NCBI GenBank assembly: GCA_021156175.1
Contig: JAJNBL010000002.1
Span: forward strand, 261,029-325,028
Source of the DNA: Rickettsiales bacterium
GTDB taxonomy: Bacteria; Pseudomonadota; Alphaproteobacteria; Rickettsiales; JAJNBL01
Direction: 5' to 3'
DNA length: 64,000 nt
Made by a program: the position numbers and the translations under genes. Under the pieces are notes generated by a model that saw nothing but the letters and a program-made list of their open reading frames with translations, did no database searches and was not told where the DNA came from. This document shows positions 10,506-17,912 of this stretch, piece after piece; within the stretch, counting starts at the first letter, position 1; each line of letters begins with the position of its first letter.

Positions 10506-11141
10506 ATGTGCCGTTCCTCGCACTACCGCCCTCAACTCCCTCTTTATCCTAAGCCGCGCGGACCGATAGGGTTGCTCGGTGGATCATTTAATCCCGCTCA
10601 TGCAGGGCATTTGTATATTGCGCGTGAGGCGCAAAAACGACTGGGATTGCAGTCGGTTTGGTGGATGGTGAGTCCACAAAATCCATTAAAGCAAACAGAA
10701 AACATGGCATCGTTAGAAGAGCGGCTCCATACCGTGGAGCGCCTTTTTATGCGATTCCACGTGCCTTTGTCGATGCGGGTGAGTGATATGGAAACGCGAT
10801 GGGGAATACGTTATACCCATGACCTGGTATGCACGTTAAAGAAGCGCTATCCCGAGACAAAATTTGTCTGGATTATGGGGGCGGATAACCTGGAGCAGTT
10901 TGATCGCTGGAAGCATTGGGAACAGATCGCCGAGGCCTTCCCGATGGTGGTGGTGAATCGTGGAACGTTTCTCACCTCGATGCATGCGCTGCGTTCAAAG
11001 GCGGCAAGAAAGCTAAAGCCCTTCCATCTGAAGGAAGCGGAGCATAAGGGGCTTCCTACAAAAAAAGCCCCAGCATGGGGCTTCCTTCGTATTCCAGTGC
11101 ATGCGGGATCGTCAACGGCGATACGAGCCGAGAAAAGTTAG
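10506..11141 (+). CDS. nadD: Nicotinate-nucleotide adenylyltransferase NadD
   Basis: NadD adenylates nicotinate mononucleotide in NAD synthesis. The nucleotidyltransferase motif GGSFNPAHAGH covers residues 25-35, with HAGH as the (T/H)xGH signature. MGADNLEQFDRW and the C-terminal SSTAIR motif are present. A 20-residue N-terminal extension precedes the core. The usual followers rsfS and rlmH are missing, and the gene is instead convergent with the lipoprotein array. The last 25 codons contain a hairpin plus A-run that reads as a terminator on the opposite strand. Confidence 0.96.
   Translation: MCRSSHYRPQLPLYPKPRGPIGLLGGSFNPAHAGHLYIAREAQKRLGLQSVWWMVSPQNPLKQTENMASLEERLHTVERLFMRFHVPLSMRVSDMETRWGIRYTHDLVCTLKKRYPETKFVWIMGADNLEQFDRWKHWEQIAEAFPMVVVNRGTFLTSMHALRSKAARKLKPFHLKEAEHKGLPTKKAPAWGFLRIPVHAGSSTAIRAEKS
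11060..11083 (-). terminator. Rho-independent terminator for the lipoprotein array, embedded in nadD
   Basis: On the minus strand, AAGCCCC, a 5-nt loop and GGGGCTT form a perfect 7-bp stem followed directly by a run of T. It lies 55 bp beyond the stop of the last lipoprotein gene and inside the coding sequence of nadD on the plus strand. There it encodes KKAPAWGF. Confidence 0.75.
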
Positions 11142-11758
11142 AAATCACCCCACATTTTCTCATGGGCTCCAGTACCAAATAGGCCATCGGGTGTACCAAT
11201 CAGTGCATCTTTATTCATGTCAAATGTGCTATCGCTTTTGGGGCTGAGGAAATCACTATTCCCAGCATTGTTTCCAAATACGCTTTTGGGGCTCGTTCCG
11301 CCGCCGTAACCTGGGAACATATTTCCGATACCCTGACCTTCGAGGGAGAATTGGTCTGGATCATCAGGTGTACGCATCCGAACGTCCGCTTCCCGGATAA
11401 TCCCATAGGAATAATGCCGGCAGAAGGTATATACGTCCTTCCAGGCCTTGTAATACGTCTCATTGGTGATGAGTTCCGGCGACTGCTTAAAGGTATAAAA
11501 TGTTTTATAATAGTCGTTGGTCATGCTGGCCATACCACTTTCACAACCTTCTTTCCAGCCGCGTTGGTATTCTTCTGGCGCCGTTTTTGGCATTTGGTTA
11601 AAGATCCAAGGCATCGGCCGCAAGGCTTTCTTGATGATACTATCGGGCTCTTTCGGGTCAGGTACGCAGGCGCTTAAGGTTAGCAGTGCCATAAGGCCTG
11701 CCGCCATGAGCAGTGCATTGAAGGTTTTTAATTTCTGTCCCATGACCATAATGTCCAT
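11138..11758 (-). CDS. Tandem-array lipoprotein 5 (GC...YC family, with C-terminal extension)
   Basis: This predicted lipoprotein has lipobox LTLSAC, with Cys about 31 from the first Met. It is the last gene of a five-member paralogous array. The shared domain reads GWKEGCESG, then DYYKTFYTF, then YYKAWKDVYTFC. It is the longest member (206 residues) because a Gly/Ser/Asn-rich tail of about 90 residues follows the domain. It overlaps the previous gene, and starts at M4 (11749) or M6 (11743) would shorten the overlap. I do not recognise a named family. The two invariant cysteines could form a disulfide in the periplasm. Confidence 0.85.
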   Translation of the reverse strand: MDIMVMGQKLKTFNALLMAAGLMALLTLSACVPDPKEPDSIIKKALRPMPWIFNQMPKTAPEEYQRGWKEGCESGMASMTNDYYKTFYTFKQSPELITNETYYKAWKDVYTFCRHYSYGIIREADVRMRTPDDPDQFSLEGQGIGNMFPGYGGGTSPKSVFGNNAGNSDFLSPKSDSTFDMNKDALIGTPDGLFGTGAHEKMWGDF

Positions 11759-12084
11759 TTAAATGCGTATTGTCGGCAATAGGTGTAAGCATCCTTCCAG
11801 GCTTCGTAATACTCACTATTGTTGATCATGTAAGGGTCTTGCTCGAAGGTGTAAAAGCTCTTGTAGTAATCCGTTGTCATCGTCGCTAAGCCGGTATGGC
11901 ATCCTTCCTCCCAGCCTTTACGGAAGGTGGCCGTGCCCGGAGGTGTATCACCCATTGCAAAAGGTCGGGGTGCCATAGGATTTCGGCTCGAAAACAGGCA
12001 GCCCGAGAGTAGCACAGGCAAAAGTGCCAGTACACACACTATCTTCAAAATGGCAAAACCCTGTTTCATATGTCTATACATCAC
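11728..12084 (-). CDS. Tandem-array lipoprotein 4 (GC...YC family)
   Basis: A 118-residue predicted lipoprotein with hydrophobic segment and lipobox PVLLSGC. After a short Pro-rich linker comes the family domain: FRKGWEEGCHTG, DYYKSFYTFEQDPYMINN and YYEAWKDAYTYCRQY. It is the member closest in sequence to lipoprotein 5, sharing about half of the domain positions by eye. This suggests the most recent duplication. M6 (12069) is an alternative start giving a more compact signal peptide. No enzymatic motif is visible; the function is unknown. Confidence 0.86.
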   Translation of the reverse strand: MMYRHMKQGFAILKIVCVLALLPVLLSGCLFSSRNPMAPRPFAMGDTPPGTATFRKGWEEGCHTGLATMTTDYYKSFYTFEQDPYMINNSEYYEAWKDAYTYCRQYAFKWTLWSWDRN

Positions 12085-12089
12085 AACGA

Positions 12090-12410
12090 TTAGAGGTAAT
12101 CCCGTTTATAATACTGGAAGACGAAACGGTTACAGTATAACCACGCCAATCGCCAGCCGGTGTAATATTCATTATCCTGCGCTAAGCGGTAATCCTGGCG
12201 GAATTTATAATAAAACCGCGCAAAATGGTTCGCTGTTGCAGAAATCCCGGTTTCACATCCATCCCGCCAGCCGTGTTTAAAATTGATCGGGCCACGAGGC
12301 GCTTCATGCAGCAAATCTTCTGCCCATGGTGGGCCCACGCGCGGCTTCCACGTATCGGCACAACCGGATACGGAAAACAGAATGAGAACTAAAACCAAAG
12401 CATAACGCAT
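12090..12410 (-). CDS. Tandem-array lipoprotein 3 (GC...YC family)
   Basis: A predicted lipoprotein of 106 residues from the ATG at 12410. The frame continues upstream to 12452, but that start would overlap the neighbouring gene and lengthen the signal peptide. A TTAGGT ribosome site about 10 nt ahead supports 12410. The lipobox is FSVSGC. The domain shows FKHGWRDGCETG, then FYYKFRQD, then YYTGWRLAWLYC. It ends soon after the second conserved Cys, at an aromatic and basic tail. Function unknown. Confidence 0.84.
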   Translation of the reverse strand: MRYALVLVLILFSVSGCADTWKPRVGPPWAEDLLHEAPRGPINFKHGWRDGCETGISATANHFARFYYKFRQDYRLAQDNEYYTGWRLAWLYCNRFVFQYYKRDYL

Positions 12411-12430
12411 ACTAACTATACCTAATATCC

Positions 12431-12847
12431 TTAGGGCTGCATGGGGATCCACCCATCGTTACTGTAATTCCCCACACCGTGCATCGCCATGCTGTTCGCA
12501 GCAGCGGCACAATAGGCGTAAGCATCTTTCCACATCTGGTAATACATCGGATTGTTCCGATATTTGGGATCTTGCCGAAGCTCCCACCAAACTTTGTTAT
12601 ACTGGGTTCCATAGCCCTTATATCCGCTTTCACAGCCGTCCATATAGCCTTGCTGGTATTCCGGCGGACCAGGAGGAGGGTTCCGCATTTCAAATGAATA
12701 CGGTTTTGCCCAGAAAGGATTGAACCGTCCTTTAGTACAAGCCGAAAGCATAAATACACAAGCCACAAGCGCTATTACCAAAGGAACCCTTGGCATCACC
12801 TGTTCTAGCATCTGTTTTATTATGTTTCGTATCATAGCTCTTGCCAA
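12431..12847 (-). CDS. Tandem-array lipoprotein 2 (GC...YC family)
   Basis: A 138-residue predicted lipoprotein with lipobox FMLSAC after a hydrophobic stretch. Several in-frame Met codons (M5, M13, M18) precede it, so the exact start is uncertain. The domain reads YQQGYMDGCESG, then WWELRQDPKYRNNP, then YYQMWKDAYAYC. A short tail with HGVGNYSNDGW follows. Spacing to the first gene is 11 bp, which implies one transcript. Function unknown. Confidence 0.86.
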   Translation of the reverse strand: MARAMIRNIIKQMLEQVMPRVPLVIALVACVFMLSACTKGRFNPFWAKPYSFEMRNPPPGPPEYQQGYMDGCESGYKGYGTQYNKVWWELRQDPKYRNNPMYYQMWKDAYAYCAAAANSMAMHGVGNYSNDGWIPMQP

Positions 12848-12858
12848 AGGCGGTTATC

Positions 12859-13248
12859 CTAGTGAGTATCCCAGTCGAGGTAGAAGGTGCAATGGGTCCC
12901 GCCATCGCTCCATCCACGAGAGTAAAGTTTATCTTGTGTCATTTTCCAGCCATCGACCTTGCTTTGCAGCATCCGCATTGGTCCAGGCCCGACAATACTT
13001 AAAAAGGTCTCGCACCCATCGCGAAAGCCTACGCTGTAACTATCATTGCCTTTGGGTAGATTCCGCATAAAAACGGGAAGCGGATCCGCAATGCTATGCT
13101 GGGGTTGAAGTCCTTCTTTGATCGCCCAAAGTTTCTTTGCACACCCAGAGAGGAATAAAGGAGAGAGTAATGCAACGCAGAGGGCTATTGTACGCATAGA
13201 CGTACGAAATACTGCCTTTTTCCCGTGTTGTGCCCTTTTTATTCCCAT
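12859..13248 (-). CDS. Tandem-array lipoprotein 1 (GC...YC family, most divergent)
   Basis: First gene of the lipoprotein operon. The ATG at 13197 (M18) gives a standard signal peptide ending in FLSGC. The frame can also start at 13248, giving 129 residues and a long basic leader. The domain is recognisable but divergent: YSVGFRDGCET, then SRGWSDGGTHC, with no YYK block. A predicted promoter lies at 13276-13305. All five members keep the GC and the distal C, so the cysteines are the best-conserved trait of the family. Confidence 0.8.
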   Translation of the reverse strand: MGIKRAQHGKKAVFRTSMRTIALCVALLSPLFLSGCAKKLWAIKEGLQPQHSIADPLPVFMRNLPKGNDSYSVGFRDGCETFLSIVGPGPMRMLQSKVDGWKMTQDKLYSRGWSDGGTHCTFYLDWDTH

Positions 13249-13275
13249 ACCGCTTATAACTCTGAATTTCTAAGT

Positions 13276-13305
13276 ATTATACCATATTCCGTCTACCCAA
13301 GGCAA
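13276..13305 (-). promoter_or_regulatory. Predicted promoter of the lipoprotein array
   Basis: On the minus strand, TTGCCT (13305-13300) and an extended -10, TGGTATAAT (13284-13276), are spaced 18 bp apart. The expected transcript start near 13268 lies upstream of both candidate start codons of lipoprotein 1. Confidence 0.55.
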
Positions 13306-13337
13306 TGTACGCGAACGGGCAGGCTATTATACGCAAC

Positions 13338-13361
13338 ATAATATTGATTTTGCAATATTAT
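13338..13361. promoter_or_regulatory. Perfect 9-bp inverted repeat, possible operator or RNA hairpin
   Basis: ATAATATTG, a 6-nt spacer ATTTTG and CAATATTAT form a perfect inverted repeat between the divergent lipoprotein array and the GST gene. It resembles the AT-rich inverted repeat ahead of the ankyrin gene at 24502-24529, which has a TATTTG spacer. Confidence 0.45.
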
Positions 13362-13548
13362 TTAATATATTCCACTATCTCTCATTGTTTAAACGTTAAA
13401 ACTCAGGTACAAAAACCCTTGTTTTTGTTGCTAGAGTGCAACGCCTGAATGTTAAATAGTGGTACTAGCAGCAGGTTTTTTACAAGACTAAGATACTCTA
13501 CCACTATAGTATTATACCTCAGGAGTATGAAAGGAACGTTACGGACCT

Positions 13549-14229
13549 ATGACAATGCATGCCAGGCAGCTATACCATTTTCCGTTGTGCCCCTTCTCCC
13601 GTAAGGTGCGGATATGCCTCCATGAAAAGGGCATTACCCATACGCTCGTGAAAGAAGATATCTGGCGCAAACGCCCGGAGTTTTTGGCAATGAATCCTGC
13701 CAATGACCTTCCTGTGCTGATGGAGCCGGATGGAAGTGCGGTGACGAACCATCAGGTGATTACTGAGTTCTTGGAAGAGCAATATCCTGAGCATAAGCTG
13801 CTGGGGGACACACCTTTAGAACGCGCGGAAGTGCGGCGGGTGGTGGCGTGGTTTGATACGAAATTTTATACGGAAGTGAGCCGCTATCTTTTACGCGAAC
13901 GGATATATCGTTATTTCGCCGGCGAAGGGACTCCGCATGCGGCACCAATTCGGGCGGCAAAACAAAATATCCATTACCATCTCGATTATATCGCCTTCCT
14001 CACCCAAAAGCATTCTTGGCTCTGCGGCAACCGGTTTACATTAGCGGATATTGCCGCGGCGGCACATATATCGGTTGCGGATTATTTGGGGGATGTTCCG
14101 TGGCCTGCGAACGAAGAAGCGCGGCACTGGTACGCGCTGGTAAAATCACGTCCAGCCTTTGCGGAAATATTAAAAGACCGTGTAGCGGGATTTGCGCCGC
14201 CGTCTTACTACGTCAATCCCGATTTTTAA
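13549..14229 (+). CDS. Glutathione S-transferase family protein
   Basis: A 226-residue cytosolic GST-type protein. The N-terminal thioredoxin-like half has the CPFS motif with Cys14, the cis-proline loop NDLPVL and an ITEFLEEQYP helix. The C-terminal helical half includes CGNRFTLADIAAAAHISVADYL, typical of the GST N-capping region. The substrate cannot be predicted from sequence. It stands alone, with a palindromic element 4 bp behind its stop. Confidence 0.9.
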   Translation: MTMHARQLYHFPLCPFSRKVRICLHEKGITHTLVKEDIWRKRPEFLAMNPANDLPVLMEPDGSAVTNHQVITEFLEEQYPEHKLLGDTPLERAEVRRVVAWFDTKFYTEVSRYLLRERIYRYFAGEGTPHAAPIRAAKQNIHYHLDYIAFLTQKHSWLCGNRFTLADIAAAAHISVADYLGDVPWPANEEARHWYALVKSRPAFAEILKDRVAGFAPPSYYVNPDF

Positions 14230-14232
14230 GTG

Positions 14233-14355
14233 AAATTGCTACTATCATGTGCTGCAAATAACGGTTTATTCCGCATCCGTTGCTCATGTACTTTGACGTA
14301 CATTCCGCTACGGTTCGTGTAAACCGTTATTTTCGCAAGCATGCTAGCGCAATTT
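14233..14355 (+). repeat. Palindromic repeat element, copy B
   Basis: The core GTTGCTCATGTAC-TTTGAC-GTACATTCCGC lies near 14278-14310. Arms ATAACGGTTT (about 14258) and AAACCGTTAT (14321-14330) are perfect complements, and the ends AAATTGC and GCAATTT pair exactly. Inner end signatures CTACTAT (left) and GCTAGCGC (right) match copies A and G. It starts 4 bp after the GST stop. Confidence 0.88.
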
Positions 14356-14364
14356 TAAAATTAG

Positions 14365-14865
14365 TTACTGATAATTCGCCGTAATGGTAAAGGTGCCGTT
14401 ATACACGCCTCCACCTTGGTTTCCGGGGACGTTGATCCGCCCGCCGACATTCACAAAATCCGCACCGGTATTATCCAGTGTCCGGTTAATGGTCCCGGCA
14501 TTTCCGCTTGCTTCGTCAAACAAATTCACCGTCAGGTCAGAATTTCCAGCGCTGGCTAGGGTCGTGGTGGCAGGGATGATCAAGGTGTAGGCGGTGCCCG
14601 ATGCTCCGGTTACCGCAACTTCAGCAGGTCCACCTCCCGTGATAACGACAAGATCGCCAGAGGTGACTTTCGTGGTTCCGCCGGAAGCCTCGATGGTTCC
14701 GCCAAGGTTTCCTACCGCGAATTTTCCAAATTGTATGGTGCTTGATCCCAGTGCTAATGCTTCGACAATCGTTGCGGTGATGGTGGTGCTGGTTTGTGCT
14801 GCGTGAGCGAATGTTCCGCCGAGTACAGACATTCCCAATGCGGTATAAAGTGCAAATTTTTTCAT
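14365..14865 (-). CDS. Exported DUF4402-type protein
   Basis: A predicted secreted or surface protein of 166 residues from the ATG at 14865. GGGAG lies about 9 nt upstream; the longer frame to 14910 lacks this support. A signal peptide (MKKFALYTALGMSVLGG, cleavage near AHAA) is followed by a Thr/Gly/Ala-rich beta-sheet domain. It has ALGSSTIQFGKFAVG near the start and ends in YNGTFTITANYQ, as in the DUF4402 family. Such proteins are thought to be exported and may be pilus- or adhesin-like; no chaperone or usher is nearby. Confidence 0.8.
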   Translation of the reverse strand: MKKFALYTALGMSVLGGTFAHAAQTSTTITATIVEALALGSSTIQFGKFAVGNLGGTIEASGGTTKVTSGDLVVITGGGPAEVAVTGASGTAYTLIIPATTTLASAGNSDLTVNLFDEASGNAGTINRTLDNTGADFVNVGGRINVPGNQGGGVYNGTFTITANYQ

Positions 14866-15029
14866 GCGAGAAACTCCCTTAATAAGATTATTAGCGTACA
14901 TATTCGCCACCTTAAGGTGTGGCGATGTGCACCATAAGGAAACGGCAATGGAAGGTCAATAAAGGAATTGGGATATTCGCAAAATTAATGGGATGCCGCA
15001 GTTTCGAGAACTAAAACAAGAAGATAGAG

Positions 15030-15782
15030 TTAATCGACGCGTTTCCCGCCGAGCGTGTTGAGTATCTGAATCAATTCGTTCGCAGCCAATTCCAGCGCAT
15101 CAGAATCGGTGGTGCGTAATACTAGGTTCGTTCCTAATTCCATGTTGCGCATAAAAGGATAGCTTCCAATATCAATAGCAGGATAACGCGCTTGGAGTAC
15201 GGCAAGCGGAGCGGCGATGGTGCCTTCCGGGAGCAACACGCCGATTTCACGCGATAGCATCCGCGCCCCTCCTACAAGGGAAGGGATAATATAAGCAAGC
15301 ATTGCTTGGAAAATAGACGGCACACCGGCAAAGACATAGACATTCTCGAGTTGGAATCCGGGCGCGGCGCTGATCGGATTATCAACCAGGCTGGCACCTT
15401 CAGGGATATGGGCCATCTTGAGGCGTGCTTCGTTCAATTCCGTCGCGGTTTTCGCATAGTGTTTCTCGAGGCGCGATTTGGCCTCTGCATGGAGCCGAGC
15501 GGGTTTACCAAAGGCTTTCGCCACGGCATCGGTCGTAATATCGTCATGGGTTGGGCCAATGCCGCCACTCGTAAACACATAGCGATAGGTCGTGCGGAGC
15601 GTGTTGACGGTATGGATAATCGCGGCTTCATCATCGGCAATCACTCGGACTTCGCGCAACCGGATGCCTGCTTCATTCAAAGCATGCGCAAGATGGGTAA
15701 GGTTTTTGTCCTGAGTTCTTCCAGAAAGAATCTCATTTCCGATGATAATAAAGGCGGCGGTGGGGGCGGTATCCTGTTGCAT
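15030..15782 (-). CDS. CinA-like molybdopterin-binding domain protein (COG1058)
   Basis: A 250-residue protein with the MoaB/MoeA-like fold of the N-terminal half of CinA. It shows AAFIIIGNEILSGRTQD (10-26), TSGGIGPTHDDITTDAVAKAF (the substrate loop), PGFQLENVYVFAGVPSIF and a C-terminal part. The amidase (PncC) half of full CinA is missing. Related stand-alone proteins are linked to pyridine-nucleotide or molybdopterin chemistry, but the substrate is uncertain. It is divergent from map. Confidence 0.9.
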   Translation of the reverse strand: MQQDTAPTAAFIIIGNEILSGRTQDKNLTHLAHALNEAGIRLREVRVIADDEAAIIHTVNTLRTTYRYVFTSGGIGPTHDDITTDAVAKAFGKPARLHAEAKSRLEKHYAKTATELNEARLKMAHIPEGASLVDNPISAAPGFQLENVYVFAGVPSIFQAMLAYIIPSLVGGARMLSREIGVLLPEGTIAAPLAVLQARYPAIDIGSYPFMRNMELGTNLVLRTTDSDALELAANELIQILNTLGGKRVD

Positions 15783-15809
15783 TTAGCCTATGGTTCCTAC
15801 GTAGGGCGG

Positions 15810-15838
15810 TTGACTCTAAAGGCGCTAGCCGGTATGTT
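15810..15838 (+). promoter_or_regulatory. Predicted promoter for map
   Basis: TTGACT (15810-15815) and TATGTT (15833-15838) are separated by 17 bp, upstream of the map start at 15892. A direct repeat of GAGTAC follows immediately downstream. Confidence 0.45.
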
Positions 15839-15891
15839 AGAGTACTAAATAGAGTACCGTCTCTCAAGCAGGATGCAAGTAGTTTTAGGTT

Positions 15892-16698
15892 ATGGCATTG
15901 AAGAAGAACACACAAGGAATTACGATTCACGATCAGGAATCTTTTGAAGGCATGCGCAAGGCCGGCAGGCTTGCCGCCGAAGTGCTGGATATGTTGGTAG
16001 ATAAAGTCGAGCCCGGCATTACGACAGATACGTTAAACGATCTCGCACATGAAATGATCGTTGGGCGCGGAGCTATCCCTGCGCCGCTGAATTATCGTGG
16101 CTTCCCGAAATCCATTTGTACCTCCATTAACCATGTGGTGTGCCACGGAATCCCCAGCGATAAGAAGTTGGCGGGTGGTGATGTGGTGAATATCGATGTG
16201 ACCGTCATTGTCGATGGGTGGCACGGTGATACGAGCCGGATGTATTGGGTGGGTGAAGCGCCGATTAAAGCCAAGCGCCTTACACAAGTGACCTACGATG
16301 CGACAATGAAAGGTATTGAACAGGTAAAGCCTGGGGCCACGTTAGGCGATATCGGTCATGCAATACAAAGTTATGTCGAAAGCCATCACTATTCCGTTGT
16401 ACGCGATTATTGCGGGCACGGGATTGGGAAAATCTTCCATGCGGCGCCAAACGTGCTGCATTATGGAAAGCCTGGCCAAGGGTTGGTGCTGGAAGAAGGG
16501 ATGTTCTTTACGATTGAACCGATGGTCAATGCCGGCAGCCACGAAACCAAACTCAATACCCAAGATGGTTGGACGGTGACGACCAAAGATCGCTCCCTTT
16601 CCTGCCAGTTTGAGCATACGCTCGCCGTTACCAAAGACGGATTCGAGATATTTACCCAGTCTCCCAAAGGGTTACACTGTCCGCCATTCGCGGCTTGA
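15892..16698 (+). CDS. map: Methionine aminopeptidase type I
   Basis: Map removes the initiator methionine from nascent proteins. The five metal ligands are in place: D102 and D113 (NIDVTVIVDGWHGDTSRM), H176 (CGHGIGK), E209 (TIEPMV) and E241 (QFEHTLAV). H85 in the VVCHGIP segment is also present. Length (268) fits type I. In many alphaproteobacteria map is next to radC. Here the candidate effector gene at 16788 lies between them. Confidence 0.97.
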   Translation: MALKKNTQGITIHDQESFEGMRKAGRLAAEVLDMLVDKVEPGITTDTLNDLAHEMIVGRGAIPAPLNYRGFPKSICTSINHVVCHGIPSDKKLAGGDVVNIDVTVIVDGWHGDTSRMYWVGEAPIKAKRLTQVTYDATMKGIEQVKPGATLGDIGHAIQSYVESHHYSVVRDYCGHGIGKIFHAAPNVLHYGKPGQGLVLEEGMFFTIEPMVNAGSHETKLNTQDGWTVTTKDRSLSCQFEHTLAVTKDGFEIFTQSPKGLHCPPFAA

Positions 16699-16740
16699 GC
16701 TTACCAAAATATCATTAATTAGTTGATACTTCTCCCGTCA

Positions 16741-16762
16741 TATGGTAAATGAATTTACCATA
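16741..16762. promoter_or_regulatory. Perfect 22-bp palindrome, candidate operator
   Basis: TATGGTAAAT, GA and ATTTACCATA form 10-bp arms with a 2-bp centre, ending 25 bp before the ATG of the gene at 16788. The size and symmetry are those of a dimeric repressor site. Inverted ATTTAC/GTAAAT half sites also occur near 51828-51847, upstream of the LexA/CI-like regulator gene. Confidence 0.6.
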
Positions 16763-16787
16763 ATCCTGACTTTTATGGAGTAAGACC

Positions 16788-17813
16788 ATGACTAAACAAA
16801 ATATAAAGCGGCTTAATCAGATGAGGGACTGGCGAGAAGCGCATCCAGTCTATGCTAAAAAGTGGGAAGAAGCGCATCCTGGCTATAACAAAAAACGTAT
16901 GAAAGAACGAAAAGCAAATGATCCTGAATACCGGTTATATTCAAAGGTGTGGGATCGTGAGAACCATAAAATAGACGCGAGATTGCAGAACGAAAAAGTA
17001 GAGGATAAAAAACAATATAAGGCAGAGCATCGCACAGTACCGCCTTATAAGATACCCTCGGCCAGGCACTCTAGAGCGTGGATAAATTTAAGCATAGAAT
17101 CAAAAAAGGCTTTTATAGAGGCATTTTATCCTGAGGGGAGGCAAGAGTTCGAAAAGATAGTGTCGGAAAAAATCATTCGTGACGAAAAGTTGCTGTCGCG
17201 TATAGGCGACGATGCACTATCCACAATGTCTAAAGCAATAACTCCGAAGAAAGGCGCAAAGCGGTCAAGATCCAAATCAGAACAGGAGAACGCTGCAGAT
17301 CCGACTATAAAAGCAGTAACGGCCTTAATTCCTTTGCAAGCAATAGAAGAGGAAGAGCGTCCAAGTAAAAAACAAAAAACGGATGAGGGTACGAATACGA
17401 CCGCAGAGGCATTCGTTGCAATTTCAGAATCGGTAAAGCCGCTTCACAACGGGGAGCAATTACCGAGCCAGCCTGTATATTCTCAGCCGATACCGCCCCC
17501 TTCTTACAATGTGCCAATACCGAATTTCGGGGCTGGACAACTAACGCAATCGCCTTCCTATGGCTTTCCCGTAGGGCAGATGCAACAAGCCTATCCTCAG
17601 CCTGTATACCCTCAAATGATGTATTGGCCGTCTTATGGCATACCGGCGCAGTATTCCGGTGCTATGTTTTGGTCTTCCTACGTTGCGCCTATGGCATCGG
17701 TGCAGGATCCTGCCATACAACAATATCCTGATTTTAGGACGAAGATTATGCAAGAAAAGGGAAATGCGGAGAAAACAACAGGCACAAGGGAACAGAGTCC
17801 TGTACGTCGTTAG
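16788..17813 (+). CDS. Candidate effector with nuclear-localisation-like motifs; no recognised domain
   Basis: I do not recognise this 341-residue protein. Residues 1-85 are highly charged, with a repeated REAHPVYAKKW/EEAHPGYNKKR unit and a strong excess of Lys and Arg. Two basic clusters look like eukaryotic nuclear localisation signals: KKGAKRSRSK (154-163) and PSKKQKT (192-198). Residues 225-305 are rich in Pro, Tyr, Gln and Met, with PQPVYPQMMYWPSYG. No signal peptide or membrane segment is visible. A GGAG lies 8 nt before the ATG. It separates map from radC and is lower in G+C than both. Acting in a host nucleus is inference; a DNA- or RNA-binding bacterial protein is an alternative. Confidence 0.75.
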   Translation: MTKQNIKRLNQMRDWREAHPVYAKKWEEAHPGYNKKRMKERKANDPEYRLYSKVWDRENHKIDARLQNEKVEDKKQYKAEHRTVPPYKIPSARHSRAWINLSIESKKAFIEAFYPEGRQEFEKIVSEKIIRDEKLLSRIGDDALSTMSKAITPKKGAKRSRSKSEQENAADPTIKAVTALIPLQAIEEEERPSKKQKTDEGTNTTAEAFVAISESVKPLHNGEQLPSQPVYSQPIPPPSYNVPIPNFGAGQLTQSPSYGFPVGQMQQAYPQPVYPQMMYWPSYGIPAQYSGAMFWSSYVAPMASVQDPAIQQYPDFRTKIMQEKGNAEKTTGTREQSPVRR

Positions 17814-17912
17814 AAAATATAGTCTTCCCTCATTCAGAACCTGTTGCCGTAACCTTCCTTCTACCCTATGGTGATCGCCGATACGATCATCTGACGGTTG
17901 AGGGTGGTGAAT

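Larger units (their letters stand above)
13249..13548. other. AT-rich 300-bp divergent intergenic region
   Basis: No coding frame of note is visible. The region holds the predicted lipoprotein promoter and a perfect inverted repeat at 13338-13361. It also has a second TATAAT-like box on the minus strand (near 13325) and several AT-rich blocks before the GST gene. A short CTCAGGAG-type sequence near 13520 lies about 25 nt ahead of the GST start. Confidence 0.6.

Noticed and set aside
13338-13361. Inverted repeat as a rho-independent terminator
   Set aside because: It is AT-rich, lies between divergent gene starts and has no following T-run, so a regulatory site is more plausible.
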